A DNA stretch of 64,000 bases from Chryseobacterium sp. CH25 (GTDB taxonomy: Bacteria; Bacteroidota; Bacteroidia; Flavobacteriales; Weeksellaceae), in NCBI RefSeq assembly GCF_004119455.1, contig NZ_NRQT01000007.1, positions 124,001 through 188,000 on the forward strand. The letters run 5' to 3'. A program made the position numbers and the translations under genes. The notes under the pieces are model-generated. The model saw nothing but the letters and a program-made list of their open reading frames with translations, searched no databases and was not told the origin of the DNA. Each line of letters begins with the position of its first letter. Within the stretch, counting starts at the first letter, position 1. This document shows, piece by piece, positions 1 through 8,168 of the stretch.

Positions 1-297
1 TTCCCTGCACTAGATGGCGTAGAAGGTATTGAATGTTTCTTGGAACATGGTGACACTTTATTTATGCCTACAGGATGGTGGCACTGGATGAAATACCTTG
101 ATGGATCTTTCTCAATCTCATTAAGAGCCTGGGATAAATCATGGGCAGTAAAGGCACATTCTTTATGGAATCTTACAGTACAGCGTAAATTTGACGACAT
201 TATGAAGTCTAATTTCAAAAAGAAATACATGGACTGGAAAGAGAAAATGGCTGTTAAAAGAGCTGAAGTAGCTTTAAAAAGAGGCTTACCAAGATAA
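1..297 (+). CDS. Cupin-like (JmjC-type) domain protein, C-terminal part
   Basis: The frame is open from the first base of the window, so this is the tail of a longer gene and the internal TTG at 40 is not its start. The visible 98 residues contain EHGDTLFMPTGWWHWM followed by a Trp-rich stretch, which matches the C-terminal part of cupin_8/JmjC-like proteins. In that fold the G-D-x-x-x-x-P-x-G-W-W-H block carries the distal metal-binding His. The end is basic and helical (KKKYMDWKEKM). Proteins of this family are Fe(II)/2-oxoglutarate oxygenases or non-catalytic relatives; the first HxD metal motif lies outside the window, so activity cannot be judged. A hairpin terminator follows directly. 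Confidence 0.75.
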   Translation, partial: FPALDGVEGIECFLEHGDTLFMPTGWWHWMKYLDGSFSISLRAWDKSWAVKAHSLWNLTVQRKFDDIMKSNFKKKYMDWKEKMAVKRAEVALKRGLPR

Positions 298-299
298 AT

Positions 300-330
300 A
301 AAAAAGACGTTTCAATGAAACGTCTTTTTT
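300..330. terminator. Bidirectional intrinsic terminator
   Basis: A near-perfect hairpin with the arms GACGTTTCA and TGAAACGTC is preceded by an A run and followed by a T run. It lies three bases after the stop of the cupin-like gene and just beyond the end of the convergent M14 peptidase gene, so it can serve both. Confidence 0.85.
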
Positions 331-355
331 AGCTTAACTATTTATTTTCAAGCAG

Positions 356-2089
356 TTATAAAACTCTAAATACAGGATACTGTCTGAAAGTTTTTTCTTC
401 AAAATAAGGAGAATGCCTGTACACCCAATCTAACTGGGCATTACCATCTTCTGATAGCTTTTTGTCTGATTTTTTTGCTGTTTCAAAAGCTTCTTTCAGT
501 TTTGAATCTTTCTTCAACAGTTCTGCAGCAGTATCTTCAAAGATGTAAGCTGAATAATATTCTTTCTGAGCCAGAATACCATCAAAGAAGTTCCAGTTAA
601 AAAAAGAGTCTAATGCTTCAGGTTCAAGGGTTTCTATAATATATTTAACCCCGGGTTGATTAGTAGAAACAATATAGTCTCCTGCTGCAAATTTCTGCTC
701 TCTTTTGGTGGCATCTACTGTAGTTTCATAGTGCACATAATGTCCTTCATAAGGGTTTTTTACGGTTTTAAAGTCTTTGATTTTATAAGATTCTACGGCA
801 ATAGTACTATCTTTCTGAATGGATTTCATCTGAATACCATTTCTTCTAAATTCCTCAAGAACTCTGTATTGTGATTGTGGGATCACATAGTATTTAGGAA
901 TGGTAATATATCCTGTAGGAACCGCTGTGGTAAAAAGCTTTATATTCTTTGTAAAAGGCTTGTTTCTGTCATAATACAGTCTTGGCTTCCCGGAGATTTC
1001 ACTTGGCTTATAGTTGCCTTCATAGCCTTTAAAATCCATGGTTGTATACTTTGTAGAATCAATTTTCCAGCGGATTCCGTATTGCTTCCCAGCCTGATAC
1101 TGCTTAAGATTTTCTATACGAAGCTGTTTTATTTTCTGATAATCTTTATCCAGATTTTGCAGATTCACCAACATGTATTTGTAGGTAGCATCTACTCTTT
1201 TATCATAAGGTTTCAGCATATGGGTCTCAGGAACGGTTCCTAAAGAATTAAACAAAGTGGTATAACCTGTAGAATATCTCGGAGAATCCTCGAATGATGC
1301 AAAACCAACCTCAGGAATATCACCGTGAATATTCACGTAAGGCGTACTCTCGTAGCCTAATTTCTTCATATCATCAAGGTTTTTAGCCTGATAATCATTG
1401 TAAAAGTAGTTCCCTAATATATTTCCTAAGCGTTCTTTAAAGGTTGAGATATAAGTAAAAGTATACTGATAATCAGCTCCGTTACTAACGTGGTTATCAA
1501 TAAAGACATCTGGTTTTAGCCATTGATAGATTTCCTGGAAGCTTCTCGCATTTTTAGTGTCAGCTTTAATAAAGTCTCTGTTCAGGTCATAGTTCCTTGC
1601 ATTTCCTCTGAACCCGTACTGTTCCGGACCATTCTGATTGGCTCTTGAATGGGAGCCTCTGTTCAGCATTCCGCTGATATTGTAGGCTGAAATAGCAGCA
1701 ATGATAAAGTTTTGCGGCGGTTTTATCTTCTTAGTAGCTAAATCCCTCATCAGCATCATGGTGGCATCAATGCCATCCGGTTCCCCTGGGTGAATTCCGT
1801 TGTTGACAAAGAGAATAGCTTTATCTTTTCTCAGTTTTTCAATATTCTTTTCAGGAAAGGGATTGTAAACAACTACATAGATCGGTTTTCCGTTATCATC
1901 TTCTCCTTTTTTAAGATATTGAATGGTATTAAAGTTTTTAACCAGATCCTGATAATAGGTGTTCATTTCATCATAGGTAACGGTTTGGTTACCATTTCCT
2001 TTTTCAAAAGGAGTCTGAAATGTTTTTTGCCCAAAAAACAGGGATGAGCTTAGAATAAGCAGCAGGTATTTCAGTTTCATTATTAACAT
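356..2089 (-). CDS. Exported M14-family zinc carboxypeptidase
   Basis: This 577-residue protein starts with a hydrophobic signal peptide (about residues 4-20). The M14 metallocarboxypeptidase motifs are visible: HPGEPDG at about 100-106 gives the first two zinc ligands (H100, E103), ARNYDLNRD at about 164-172 supplies the substrate-binding Asn and Arg, and IDNH at 197-200 gives the third zinc ligand. Enzymes of this family cut amino acids from the C-terminal end of peptides in the periplasm or outside the cell; the substrate here is unknown. An alternative start three codons in (MKLKYLL) would give a more typical signal peptide. The roughly 300 residues after the catalytic core have no motif I recognise. 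Convergent with the cupin-like gene and apparently monocistronic. Confidence 0.85.
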   Translation of the reverse strand: MLIMKLKYLLLILSSSLFFGQKTFQTPFEKGNGNQTVTYDEMNTYYQDLVKNFNTIQYLKKGEDDNGKPIYVVVYNPFPEKNIEKLRKDKAILFVNNGIHPGEPDGIDATMMLMRDLATKKIKPPQNFIIAAISAYNISGMLNRGSHSRANQNGPEQYGFRGNARNYDLNRDFIKADTKNARSFQEIYQWLKPDVFIDNHVSNGADYQYTFTYISTFKERLGNILGNYFYNDYQAKNLDDMKKLGYESTPYVNIHGDIPEVGFASFEDSPRYSTGYTTLFNSLGTVPETHMLKPYDKRVDATYKYMLVNLQNLDKDYQKIKQLRIENLKQYQAGKQYGIRWKIDSTKYTTMDFKGYEGNYKPSEISGKPRLYYDRNKPFTKNIKLFTTAVPTGYITIPKYYVIPQSQYRVLEEFRRNGIQMKSIQKDSTIAVESYKIKDFKTVKNPYEGHYVHYETTVDATKREQKFAAGDYIVSTNQPGVKYIIETLEPEALDSFFNWNFFDGILAQKEYYSAYIFEDTAAELLKKDSKLKEAFETAKKSDKKLSEDGNAQLDWVYRHSPYFEEKTFRQYPVFRVL

Positions 2090-2187
2090 ATTTTCGGGAT
2101 TTAAAATTAGTCAATAAGATCCTGTCAAAAAAACAAAATAGAGATCAATATATTATTTTCTCTTCTTTTTATTCAATTCTAATCAAG

Positions 2188-2445
2188 TTAAATGTTTCTT
2201 GATTTTATTTCTTTATTCACCAGATTTAAATTGATGAGTAGTGGCATCATCGTTACAGGCATTACAATGAACGGAGTGAATGCCACAAAAGGAAACCCTT
2301 TAGCTCCTTTGATGACCAGAAGTACAATGAAAGCGATAATTCCCAAGGCAAAAATAACTCCGAAGCCAATGGAAACTCCTTTGAGTGTATTTCTTTTTTT
2401 AATCAGCTCTTCGTTGCTTAATGCTTCATAAATATTTTTCTTCAT
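2188..2445 (-). CDS. Small two-helix membrane protein
   Basis: An 85-residue protein with a short polar N-terminus (LSNEELIKKRNTLKG), two hydrophobic segments at about 27-46 and 52-72, and a basic C-terminus. It resembles small flavobacterial membrane proteins that databases often label 'redox-active disulfide protein 2'. This copy has no cysteine at all, so a redox role is not supported. Function unknown. It is divergent from the SUKH gene, and the 126 bp between them must hold both promoters. Confidence 0.7.
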   Translation of the reverse strand: MKKNIYEALSNEELIKKRNTLKGVSIGFGVIFALGIIAFIVLLVIKGAKGFPFVAFTPFIVMPVTMMPLLINLNLVNKEIKSRNI

Positions 2446-2571
2446 AGAATACAGTTTTTACAAATATAGCTGGTTTTAGGGATATAAAATACTGTAAGAA
2501 AAGAGGAAAATCACTAAGTTTGAAAAGTGAGTACAGCTAATTCTCATTAGCCAGATTATACAGTTTAAATA

Positions 2572-3126
2572 ATGAAGACAGAATTTATCAATGCTTTACA
2601 CCAATTGAAAGAATGGATTTTAAAAAACGAAGTGGTTATTGAAACCCTTCAATGGAAAGATGGTAAACAAATCGTAGAATCAGAAATCTTAAAGTTTAAT
2701 ATTCAACCACTTTCCAACGAAGAAGTGGAAGAAATAAAAGCTTTTACCCAACATTTGCTTCCCGAATCCTATTATCATTTCCTGGCTGAAATTGGAAGCG
2801 GACAGTTTTTAATAGGTGAATTTTCACCCTGTTTCCAAATCTATAATTTAGCTGAATTACAAGAGTATAATGCTCTTGTTAAGCAGGAAATTGAGGATGC
2901 GGAAGAACAAGTCAATGATCAATTTATCATGATTGGTTCCCATTGTTCTATGGGAGACTGGATGGGATTTTGTACTACCAGAAATGATGAGAAAAACTAT
3001 GATGTTTTTTGTCACGAATATCCGATTTCTGAATATTCAGAAATTTCGGATGAGTTAAATTCATGGCGAAGTTTTGAAGAATGGGTTATTAAAGCTGTCG
3101 AAACTAAAGGACAGGAAACGTTATAA
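2572..3126 (+). CDS. SMI1/KNR4 (SUKH) family protein
   Basis: A 184-residue soluble acidic protein. The block LPESYYHFLAEIGSGQF at about 64-80, followed by an F-x-I-Y-N-L-A-E-L segment and a WRSFEEWVIKA C-terminus, fits the SUKH-1 (SMI1/KNR4) fold. In bacteria many members are immunity proteins against polymorphic toxins, but no toxin gene is adjacent. A stand-alone regulatory or binding role is equally possible. It converges with the phosphatase gene, with only 8 bp between the stops. Confidence 0.7.
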   Translation: MKTEFINALHQLKEWILKNEVVIETLQWKDGKQIVESEILKFNIQPLSNEEVEEIKAFTQHLLPESYYHFLAEIGSGQFLIGEFSPCFQIYNLAELQEYNALVKQEIEDAEEQVNDQFIMIGSHCSMGDWMGFCTTRNDEKNYDVFCHEYPISEYSEISDELNSWRSFEEWVIKAVETKGQETL

Positions 3127-3134
3127 GGTGTATA

Positions 3135-3881
3135 TTATTTGTTCATCATATCTCCATTTCTCCCTTTTTCGTTAGGATATAAGGATGGAAGCAGATCGCT
3201 TTGCCAGAATTCATTGGTCTCAATATCCATGATGGATAAAGCTCCTGTAAAGGCTGCTCCTGTATCCATATTCCAGATATTGGCTTTATTGGTTGGTGTT
3301 TTACTTCCGATGTATAATGTTGGAGTATGTCCGATAAATATTTCCTTATAAAGAAGCAGTCGTTTAGGATAGAATACAGAATGTTTTTCCAGATTTTTAT
3401 CCATGGCTACAGCTGTTTCCCAAAGGGTTCTGTCCCAACGGTAATTGCTGGAATATACTTCTTTTTCCGGACCATGCATTGAAGAATATCCGGCATGAAT
3501 GAACAAACGGTTCTGATCGTCAACGTGATAACTTTTCATACGCTGGAAAAACTCAAGATGCAGCTCCTGATCTTCCTGAGAATAGTTTTCATAGCTATCT
3601 ACCGTACTTTTTCCACCATTGGAAAGCCAGACACCAGGTCCTTCTCCGCGTGCTAACCAGTCTTCACACCAGACATCATGATTTCCTTTGATGAAAATAC
3701 AGTCCTGCTTTTCCGAAAGTTCTATTAAAGACTGAATGACTTGGGAAGACTCACTCCAACCGTCTACATAATCTCCAAGAAAAATTAATTTGTCATTCGG
3801 GGTAACCTCTGCTCTTTCAAGTACCTGCTGCAATGCTTTGGATCCGCCGTGAATATCTCCTATTACTAATGTTCTGTTCAT
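3135..3881 (-). CDS. Calcineurin-like metallophosphatase (PPP type)
   Basis: A 248-residue cytosolic protein with the metallophosphoesterase signatures in order: GDIHG at about 8-12, GDYVDG at about 36-41, GNHD at about 66-69, and later His ligands in FIHAG and FIGHTP. This matches the bacterial serine/threonine phosphatase/ApaH-like branch. Family members act on phosphoproteins or on nucleotides such as Ap4A; the sequence does not decide between them. It is the last minus-strand gene of the NAD/ADP-ribose block, 78 bp after kptA and separated from it by a hairpin, so membership in that operon is uncertain. A role in processing nucleotide phosphates made by its neighbours is an inference from position only. 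Confidence 0.85.
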   Translation of the reverse strand: MNRTLVIGDIHGGSKALQQVLERAEVTPNDKLIFLGDYVDGWSESSQVIQSLIELSEKQDCIFIKGNHDVWCEDWLARGEGPGVWLSNGGKSTVDSYENYSQEDQELHLEFFQRMKSYHVDDQNRLFIHAGYSSMHGPEKEVYSSNYRWDRTLWETAVAMDKNLEKHSVFYPKRLLLYKEIFIGHTPTLYIGSKTPTNKANIWNMDTGAAFTGALSIMDIETNEFWQSDLLPSLYPNEKGRNGDMMNK

Positions 3882-3904
3882 TTCATGTTTTAGTTAGTGA
3901 AAAG

Positions 3905-3938
3905 ATAAGCCATTATCTTTAAAATAATGGCTTTTTTT
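3905..3938. terminator. Hairpin between kptA and the phosphatase gene
   Basis: The arms AGCCATTAT and ATAATGGCT form a 9-bp stem. A run of seven T follows on the plus strand. On the minus strand, where the genes lie, the T tract is interrupted (TTATCTTTTC), so termination of the kptA operon here would be partial. Confidence 0.5.
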
Positions 3939-3959
3939 AGTGCAACACTTCTGTTTTTA

Positions 3960-4520
3960 TCACTTTGAAATATATTTCGGGTCTACAAACTCTGTAAGCC
4001 ACACTCCGTTAGCTGATTGGAAGAATTCAACTCCTTCTTCATACATTTTTCCTGTTCTGATGGTCAGGATTGTAGGTTTTCCGTGTCTCATTCCAACCTT
4101 TGTAGCAGTCTCTTTATCAGCGCTCAAGTGTACATGCTGGCGGGTTCTTTTTTCAATTCCTTTTTCTAAAATGGAAGAAATATTAGCTTCCGCCGTTCCA
4201 TGATACAAGAAATCGGGAGGTTGTATAGCTTTCAAGGCTAAATCTATATCAATAGAATGTCCCTGGCTGGCTCTGATCTTTGTTTTATCTTCATTAAAGG
4301 CAAATCTCTTTTTATTATTGGTTTCCACCACCTCATCTAATTCTTCCAGAGAAAAATGCACTCTTTTTTTCGCTGATTTTGCTCTCAGCTCTTCTACATC
4401 TGCCCATCCGTTTTCATCAAGTTTTAACCCGATCGTTTCGGGTTGGTGTCTCAAAATGAGGCTTAAAAATTTACTTATTCTTTTTGTTTCTATTTCGTTC
4501 ATTGTTTTTTGTGTTTTCAT
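3960..4520 (-). CDS. kptA: RNA 2'-phosphotransferase KptA/Tpt1
   Basis: A 186-residue protein matching the Tpt1/KptA family. ISKFLSLILRHQPETIGL at about 15-32 carries the conserved R-H, LYHGT is the NAD-binding segment, and HVHLSAD carries the catalytic H-x-S region. The family uses NAD+ to remove an internal RNA 2'-phosphate, releasing nicotinamide and ADP-ribose 1'',2''-cyclic phosphate; in bacteria the natural substrate is unclear. The ATG shares one base with the stop of the upstream gene (TAATG), which supports this start and translational coupling. The company of ADP-ribose-binding and ADP-ribose-cleaving genes suggests the cyclic-phosphate product or ADP-ribosylated RNA is handled by the neighbouring macrodomain proteins. 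Confidence 0.9.
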   Translation of the reverse strand: MKTQKTMNEIETKRISKFLSLILRHQPETIGLKLDENGWADVEELRAKSAKKRVHFSLEELDEVVETNNKKRFAFNEDKTKIRASQGHSIDIDLALKAIQPPDFLYHGTAEANISSILEKGIEKRTRQHVHLSADKETATKVGMRHGKPTILTIRTGKMYEEGVEFFQSANGVWLTEFVDPKYISK

Positions 4521-4999
4521 TAAGCATTATAAAATTCCGGGGAAAAAGTGACTGTAAATCCTGTTGTTTTATTAATGGCATCTGCATATTGATCAAAATA
4601 ATAAATTTCCGGTGTTGCCGAAAGCGTCACAAATGATTTCTCATACAGATAAACCCATAAACAAGCTTCAGCGGGTCCTCTTCCTTTCAACATATTTTGA
4701 ATTTCTATTCCATTGATTTTATTCAGAGGAATTAATAAAGTTCTCTTTTGATCTGAAATACCCAGCAGACTATTTTGATTGTCTATCCAAAGTAAGGTCT
4801 TTTCCTTTACAATATTCAACAATTCAACCGGTGTCTCAAATGCATAATCCGGTGAATAATGAACATTGCAGTTTCCTATTTCCAATGCTTTATTGATTTC
4901 AATTCTTCCTTTATATTTCTTCAAAGGGTAATTCTGAATATCCTTCTCAGGAGCATATTTGGAAAACATATCGGCAAGGGCTTTTAGGAAAGATTTCAT
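4520..4999 (-). CDS. Unknown protein within the sirtuin-DraG-KptA operon
   Basis: I do not recognise this 159-residue soluble protein. It has no signal peptide or membrane segment. It begins with an amphipathic helix (FLKALADMFSKYA), the rest looks like alternating short beta strands, and it ends in an aromatic stretch (EIYYFDQYADAIN). Its coupling is informative: its start overlaps the DraG-like gene by four bases (ATGA) and its stop overlaps the kptA start by one base (TAATG). That implies production in step with both enzymes, as a partner, substrate adaptor or regulator. Confidence 0.75.
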   Translation of the reverse strand: MKSFLKALADMFSKYAPEKDIQNYPLKKYKGRIEINKALEIGNCNVHYSPDYAFETPVELLNIVKEKTLLWIDNQNSLLGISDQKRTLLIPLNKINGIEIQNMLKGRGPAEACLWVYLYEKSFVTLSATPEIYYFDQYADAINKTTGFTVTFSPEFYNA

Positions 5000-5943
5000 T
5001 GGTTGATTGGGTATTTATTGTTTAATTTTTCACATAGATTTTCAATATCATCTTTTCTTACCAAATCGTCAATCCATTGCTGGGGAATATTTTCAAATCC
5101 ATAATAAATTCCTGCCAATCCCCCGGTAATAGCTCCTGTTGTGTCGGTATCTTCGCCAAGATTTACCGCTTTCAATACAGCTTCTGAATAACTTTCTGAG
5201 TTTAAAAAGCACCATAAAGAGGCTTCCAAGCTATGAAGAACATAACCACTTCCTCTTATTTCATCTTCTGGATAACCTGAAATATCATTTTTTAAAACCC
5301 TATGAAAGAGCTCTACTTCGCTTAAGCTAAACCATTGTTTTTCTGCATATTCCAAAGACAAATTTTGCATATACGTGTATGCTTCCGTTTTATTCTTTCC
5401 TTTTATTAGTTGAATTGTAAAAATTACATAAATAAAACAAGCAAAAACAGAACGGAAATGACCATGAGTAATCGTGGAGACTTCCTTTACCGATCGATAA
5501 ATGTTTTCAATATTTTCTTCATCTTTTAAATAAAAAGCCAAAGGAAGAATTCTCATCAAAGATCCGTTTCCATTATCTTCTTCAAAAATATTTCCTGAAA
5601 ATCGGGCGCTCTCTCCTTTAATTAATCTTGCAATGGCTTCCCGGGTAGTTCCTCCAATATCGAAAAGCCTTCCGTGAGCAGTCCAATGACCATATCTTAC
5701 CCATTTTACAAAGCTTTGTCCTATTTTTTCCAGATTATAGCCTTTTGTAAGTATCTCAGCAAGGCAGAGTGTTAAAGAACTGTCATCACTCCAGGTACCT
5801 TTGGGCTGATTATGTGATCCGAATTCCTGCATTTCTGTAACAGGAAATCTTTTCAGATAATCTCTATCTTTAAACTCTACAGGAACTCCAAGGGCATCAC
5901 CGATGCAAACTCCCATAATCCCTGCCTTTACTTTATTTTCCAT
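4996..5943 (-). CDS. ADP-ribosylglycohydrolase (DraG family)
   Basis: A 315-residue protein with the DraG-family signatures: GVCIGDALGVPVEF at about 11-24, the metal-binding GTWSDDSSLTL at about 49-59, and the C-terminal GEDTDTTGAITGG at about residue 270. The two Asp clusters bind the pair of Mg2+ or Mn2+ ions. The family removes ADP-ribose from modified arginine, other residues, nucleic acids or small molecules such as O-acetyl-ADP-ribose. Length is normal for the family (about 300). Its start overlaps the sirtuin stop (TAATG) and its end overlaps the next gene by four bases, so it belongs to a tightly coupled operon. Confidence 0.92.
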   Translation of the reverse strand: MENKVKAGIMGVCIGDALGVPVEFKDRDYLKRFPVTEMQEFGSHNQPKGTWSDDSSLTLCLAEILTKGYNLEKIGQSFVKWVRYGHWTAHGRLFDIGGTTREAIARLIKGESARFSGNIFEEDNGNGSLMRILPLAFYLKDEENIENIYRSVKEVSTITHGHFRSVFACFIYVIFTIQLIKGKNKTEAYTYMQNLSLEYAEKQWFSLSEVELFHRVLKNDISGYPEDEIRGSGYVLHSLEASLWCFLNSESYSEAVLKAVNLGEDTDTTGAITGGLAGIYYGFENIPQQWIDDLVRKDDIENLCEKLNNKYPINQ

Positions 5944-6629
5944 TAGGCAAGATCTACCAGTTTATCAAATAAAAGCTTCATTCCCTGTGTGGCGGTTTCT
6001 TTCATCACTACTGCTCTTTCTCCATAGCCAAAGCCTGTTTCATTAGGATTGATTACGATTAAAAGGCAGTCATCCTTGATGTCATCGATTAATACCGATG
6101 CAGGATATACTCGTAAGGAGGTTCCAATTACCAGTAAGATATCTGAATCTTTTACCATTTCTCTGGCATCATGATATAAAGGAACGTCTTCCCCAAACCA
6201 AACGATAAAGGGTCTCAACTGGGCACCATCTTCAGCTTTATCTCCTATATTGATGTCATCTTTCTGTTCATAGATCAGCCTTTTATTGTTGCAGGAACAT
6301 GATTTGAACAATTCTCCATGGATATGAAGGATCTTAGTGGAACCGGCCCTTTCATGCAGATCATCAATGTTTTGGGTAATGATCTGAACATCAAAATATT
6401 TTTCCAGTTCTGCCAAAAGTTGGTGCGCTTCGTTAGGTTCTACTTCATGCAGCTGACGTCTTCTCTGGTTATAAAATTCCAATACCAGAGCTCTATCTTT
6501 TTTCCATCCTTCCGGACTTGCTACATCGGTGATATTATGATTTTCCCACAAGCCATCTCCATCTCTGAAGGTTTTTATTCCGCTTTCGGCACTGATTCCT
6601 GCTCCGCTTAATATGGTTAGTTTTTTCAT
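5943..6629 (-). CDS. cobB: Class III sirtuin, NAD-dependent protein deacylase
   Basis: A 228-residue Sir2 protein. Visible motifs are GAGISAESGIKTFRDGDGLW at about 9-28 (NAD binding), TQNIDDLHERAG at about 85-96, and the catalytic His in HIHGEL (H104). The segment FYNQRR at about 52-57 is the Tyr-x-x-Arg pair typical of class III enzymes (CobB, SIRT5), which prefer succinyl- or malonyl-lysine as well as acetyl-lysine. The reaction yields O-acyl-ADP-ribose and nicotinamide. The zinc-binding part looks reduced: C111 and C113 are present, but the second cysteine pair of E. coli CobB is absent before the LRPFIVWFGE block. First gene of the coupled set sirtuin-DraG-unknown-KptA. Confidence 0.92.
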   Translation of the reverse strand: MKKLTILSGAGISAESGIKTFRDGDGLWENHNITDVASPEGWKKDRALVLEFYNQRRRQLHEVEPNEAHQLLAELEKYFDVQIITQNIDDLHERAGSTKILHIHGELFKSCSCNNKRLIYEQKDDINIGDKAEDGAQLRPFIVWFGEDVPLYHDAREMVKDSDILLVIGTSLRVYPASVLIDDIKDDCLLIVINPNETGFGYGERAVVMKETATQGMKLLFDKLVDLA

Positions 6630-6660
6630 TGGTTTTAAATTTTTGTTTTGTACACTGTGT

Positions 6661-6683
6661 TTTTAGCCACTAATGCACGAATT
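6661..6683. repeat. Copy of a CCACGAATGCACGAAT-type motif
   Basis: The segment GCCACTAATGCACGAATTT, between the macrodomain and sirtuin genes, is a near match to the 16-bp arms of the inverted repeat at 8100-8156. I count two differences over 16 bases. It appears to be one member of a dispersed intergenic family. Confidence 0.5.
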
Positions 6684-6692
6684 TAATTGATT

Positions 6693-7208
6693 CTAAAAGG
6701 GTGAATTTAAAAGCTTTTTATAAATTTCTTCATTCTCTTCATCGAAACAGACAAAAATAACTTTCTCTAGAATATCTGAGTGAAAGTTTCTCACCTCATC
6801 AACCGCTATTTTTCCTACAAGTTCTTTCGGAAACCTATAAACTCCTGTGCTGATATTAGGAAATGCTATTGTTTTAACACCAAGATCTTCTGCCAGCTGT
6901 AAAGAGTTTTTATAACAATTTGACAAAAGTTTTGAGCTTTTTTCTTCATCTCCATTCCAGACTGGTCCTACAGTATGGATAACATATTGTGTAGGAAGAT
7001 TTCCTGCTGTTGTTACTACTGCTTCTCCTGTATTACATTTACCCTGCCTGTTTCTGATCGCTCTGCATTCTTCCAGAATCTGAGATCCACCTGCACGATG
7101 TATGGCTCCATCTACACCACCTCCACCTAATAAGGAAGAATTAGCTGCGTTGACAATAGCATCAGCTTGAACTTTTGTGATGTCTCCTTTTATAATCTCA
7201 ATTTTCAT
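6693..7208 (-). CDS. MacroD-type macrodomain, O-acetyl-ADP-ribose deacetylase-like
   Basis: A 171-residue single macrodomain protein close to YmdB. IVNAANSSLLGGGGVDGAIH at about 22-41 is the ADP-ribose-binding loop with the catalytic-region Asn and Asp, HTVGPVW is the central strand, and ISTGVYRFP is the second loop. Enzymes of this type hydrolyse O-acetyl-ADP-ribose, the sirtuin product, and remove mono-ADP-ribose from acidic residues. A sirtuin gene lies 63 bp downstream, so the pair would form a short pathway ending in free ADP-ribose, which is the classical ligand of NrtR regulators. Its ATG overlaps the PARG-like stop (TAATG). Confidence 0.92.
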   Translation of the reverse strand: MKIEIIKGDITKVQADAIVNAANSSLLGGGGVDGAIHRAGGSQILEECRAIRNRQGKCNTGEAVVTTAGNLPTQYVIHTVGPVWNGDEEKSSKLLSNCYKNSLQLAEDLGVKTIAFPNISTGVYRFPKELVGKIAVDEVRNFHSDILEKVIFVCFDEENEEIYKKLLNSPF

Positions 7209-8020
7209 TATATTTCTTCAAATGGCATCAGCATTTCTTCTTTCTTAGTAAGCACTGCAAAAACCACTCTTTTAAATTTGTTCTTATATTTTCCCTGAAG
7301 ATATTTTTTGAATAGACCCGCAATTTCTTTCGGATCATTTTTGAATACTCCACAACCCCAAGCTCCTAAGATTAAGGTTTCATTTCCCTGGTGTAAGGCT
7401 AATGCAAGCATTTTATCTGTTCTGATATCCATTGCTCCCAAAATCTCTTTCTCTCTTTGTGGTTCCTGACGTTTTACCACGCCTGCATTCACCGCTGCTG
7501 AAGTAATGAAATTACACATCACCGGTTTGGATAATAATTCTCCTTTATCTTTCCTGAAAACAGGAACTTTGGGGCTGTAAATCATAGTATCTGTATAAAA
7601 ACAAGAGGTCATATTACGGTGTGTCGTGTAATAATCGTCTGCCATCAACAGGGTTTCATATAATGCGGAAGTTCTTGCTAGGCTTTCTTCCTGTGCTTCT
7701 GCTCCATTGATGAATCCACCACCCGGATTTTTTGCTGATGCAAAATTCAGACACATGGTCTTTTCCTGATCTTCTTCTGCTGCTAATTCTAAAATAGCTT
7801 TTAGAGAGCTGCAACGCCAGGTTTCAAATTGAGTTTCAAAATGAGTTTCAGGCAGTGGAGCAACAGTTAATTCAGCAAGTTGTTCCGGAGTGAAAAGAGC
7901 GGTTTCTTTTTTACTGATTTCCAGCTCTTTCGCTATATCTATTTTTTCGTTGTCTGTATTGATATAATATTTTCTGGCCAGGATATCTAATGTATCTTTT
8001 GCCATTCCTTTATTGGTCAT
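7208..8020 (-). CDS. Bacterial-type poly(ADP-ribose) glycohydrolase (TIGR02452 family)
   Basis: With the start at 8020 the protein is 270 residues (MTNKGMAKDTL...), which fits the family's usual N-terminus; a longer frame up to 8065 adds 15 atypical residues. The PARG signature GGG-x7-QEE is intact (GGG at about 100-102, QEE at about 110-112), preceded by LNFASAKNP. Bacterial PARGs are built on a macrodomain and remove poly- or mono-ADP-ribose by exo-cleavage. Bacteria with such genes often have no recognisable poly(ADP-ribose) polymerase, and none is visible here. It is coupled to the macrodomain gene by a one-base overlap. Its promoter must lie between 8021 and 8168, a region of inverted repeats. 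Confidence 0.88.
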   Translation of the reverse strand: MTNKGMAKDTLDILARKYYINTDNEKIDIAKELEISKKETALFTPEQLAELTVAPLPETHFETQFETWRCSSLKAILELAAEEDQEKTMCLNFASAKNPGGGFINGAEAQEESLARTSALYETLLMADDYYTTHRNMTSCFYTDTMIYSPKVPVFRKDKGELLSKPVMCNFITSAAVNAGVVKRQEPQREKEILGAMDIRTDKMLALALHQGNETLILGAWGCGVFKNDPKEIAGLFKKYLQGKYKNKFKRVVFAVLTKKEEMLMPFEEI

Positions 8021-8099
8021 GATTCTTTTTGTTTTTGGCCACGAATTTTTTAGCAAATACATCATTTCAAAAACTCATTGTAATCACACTGTGTATTGT

Positions 8100-8156
8100 A
8101 TTCGTGCATTCGTGGCATTATCATTTAATTCTTTTTTTCACCACGAATGCACGAAT
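8100..8156. repeat. 16-bp perfect inverted repeat
   Basis: ATTCGTGCATTCGTGG at 8100-8115 is matched exactly in reverse complement by CCACGAATGCACGAAT at 8141-8156, with 25 bp between the arms. Further partial copies occur at about 8037-8046 (GGCCACGAAT) and 8174-8185 (GATTCGTGGTGG). On the minus strand the structure sits after the stop of the gene at 8169 and before the PARG gene. It could form a large hairpin, but lacks a clean T run directly after the stem. Confidence 0.75.
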
Positions 8157-8168
8157 GTTTTTACAATC

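Noticed and set aside
875..1243. Plus-strand frame of 122 codons opposite the M14 peptidase gene
   Set aside because: It is antisense to a gene with clear catalytic motifs, has no family resemblance, and is hydrophobic in the way such shadow frames often are.
2572..3126. Toxin-immunity pair for the SUKH protein
   Set aside because: No polymorphic toxin or secretion gene is adjacent, so immunity is only a family-level possibility.
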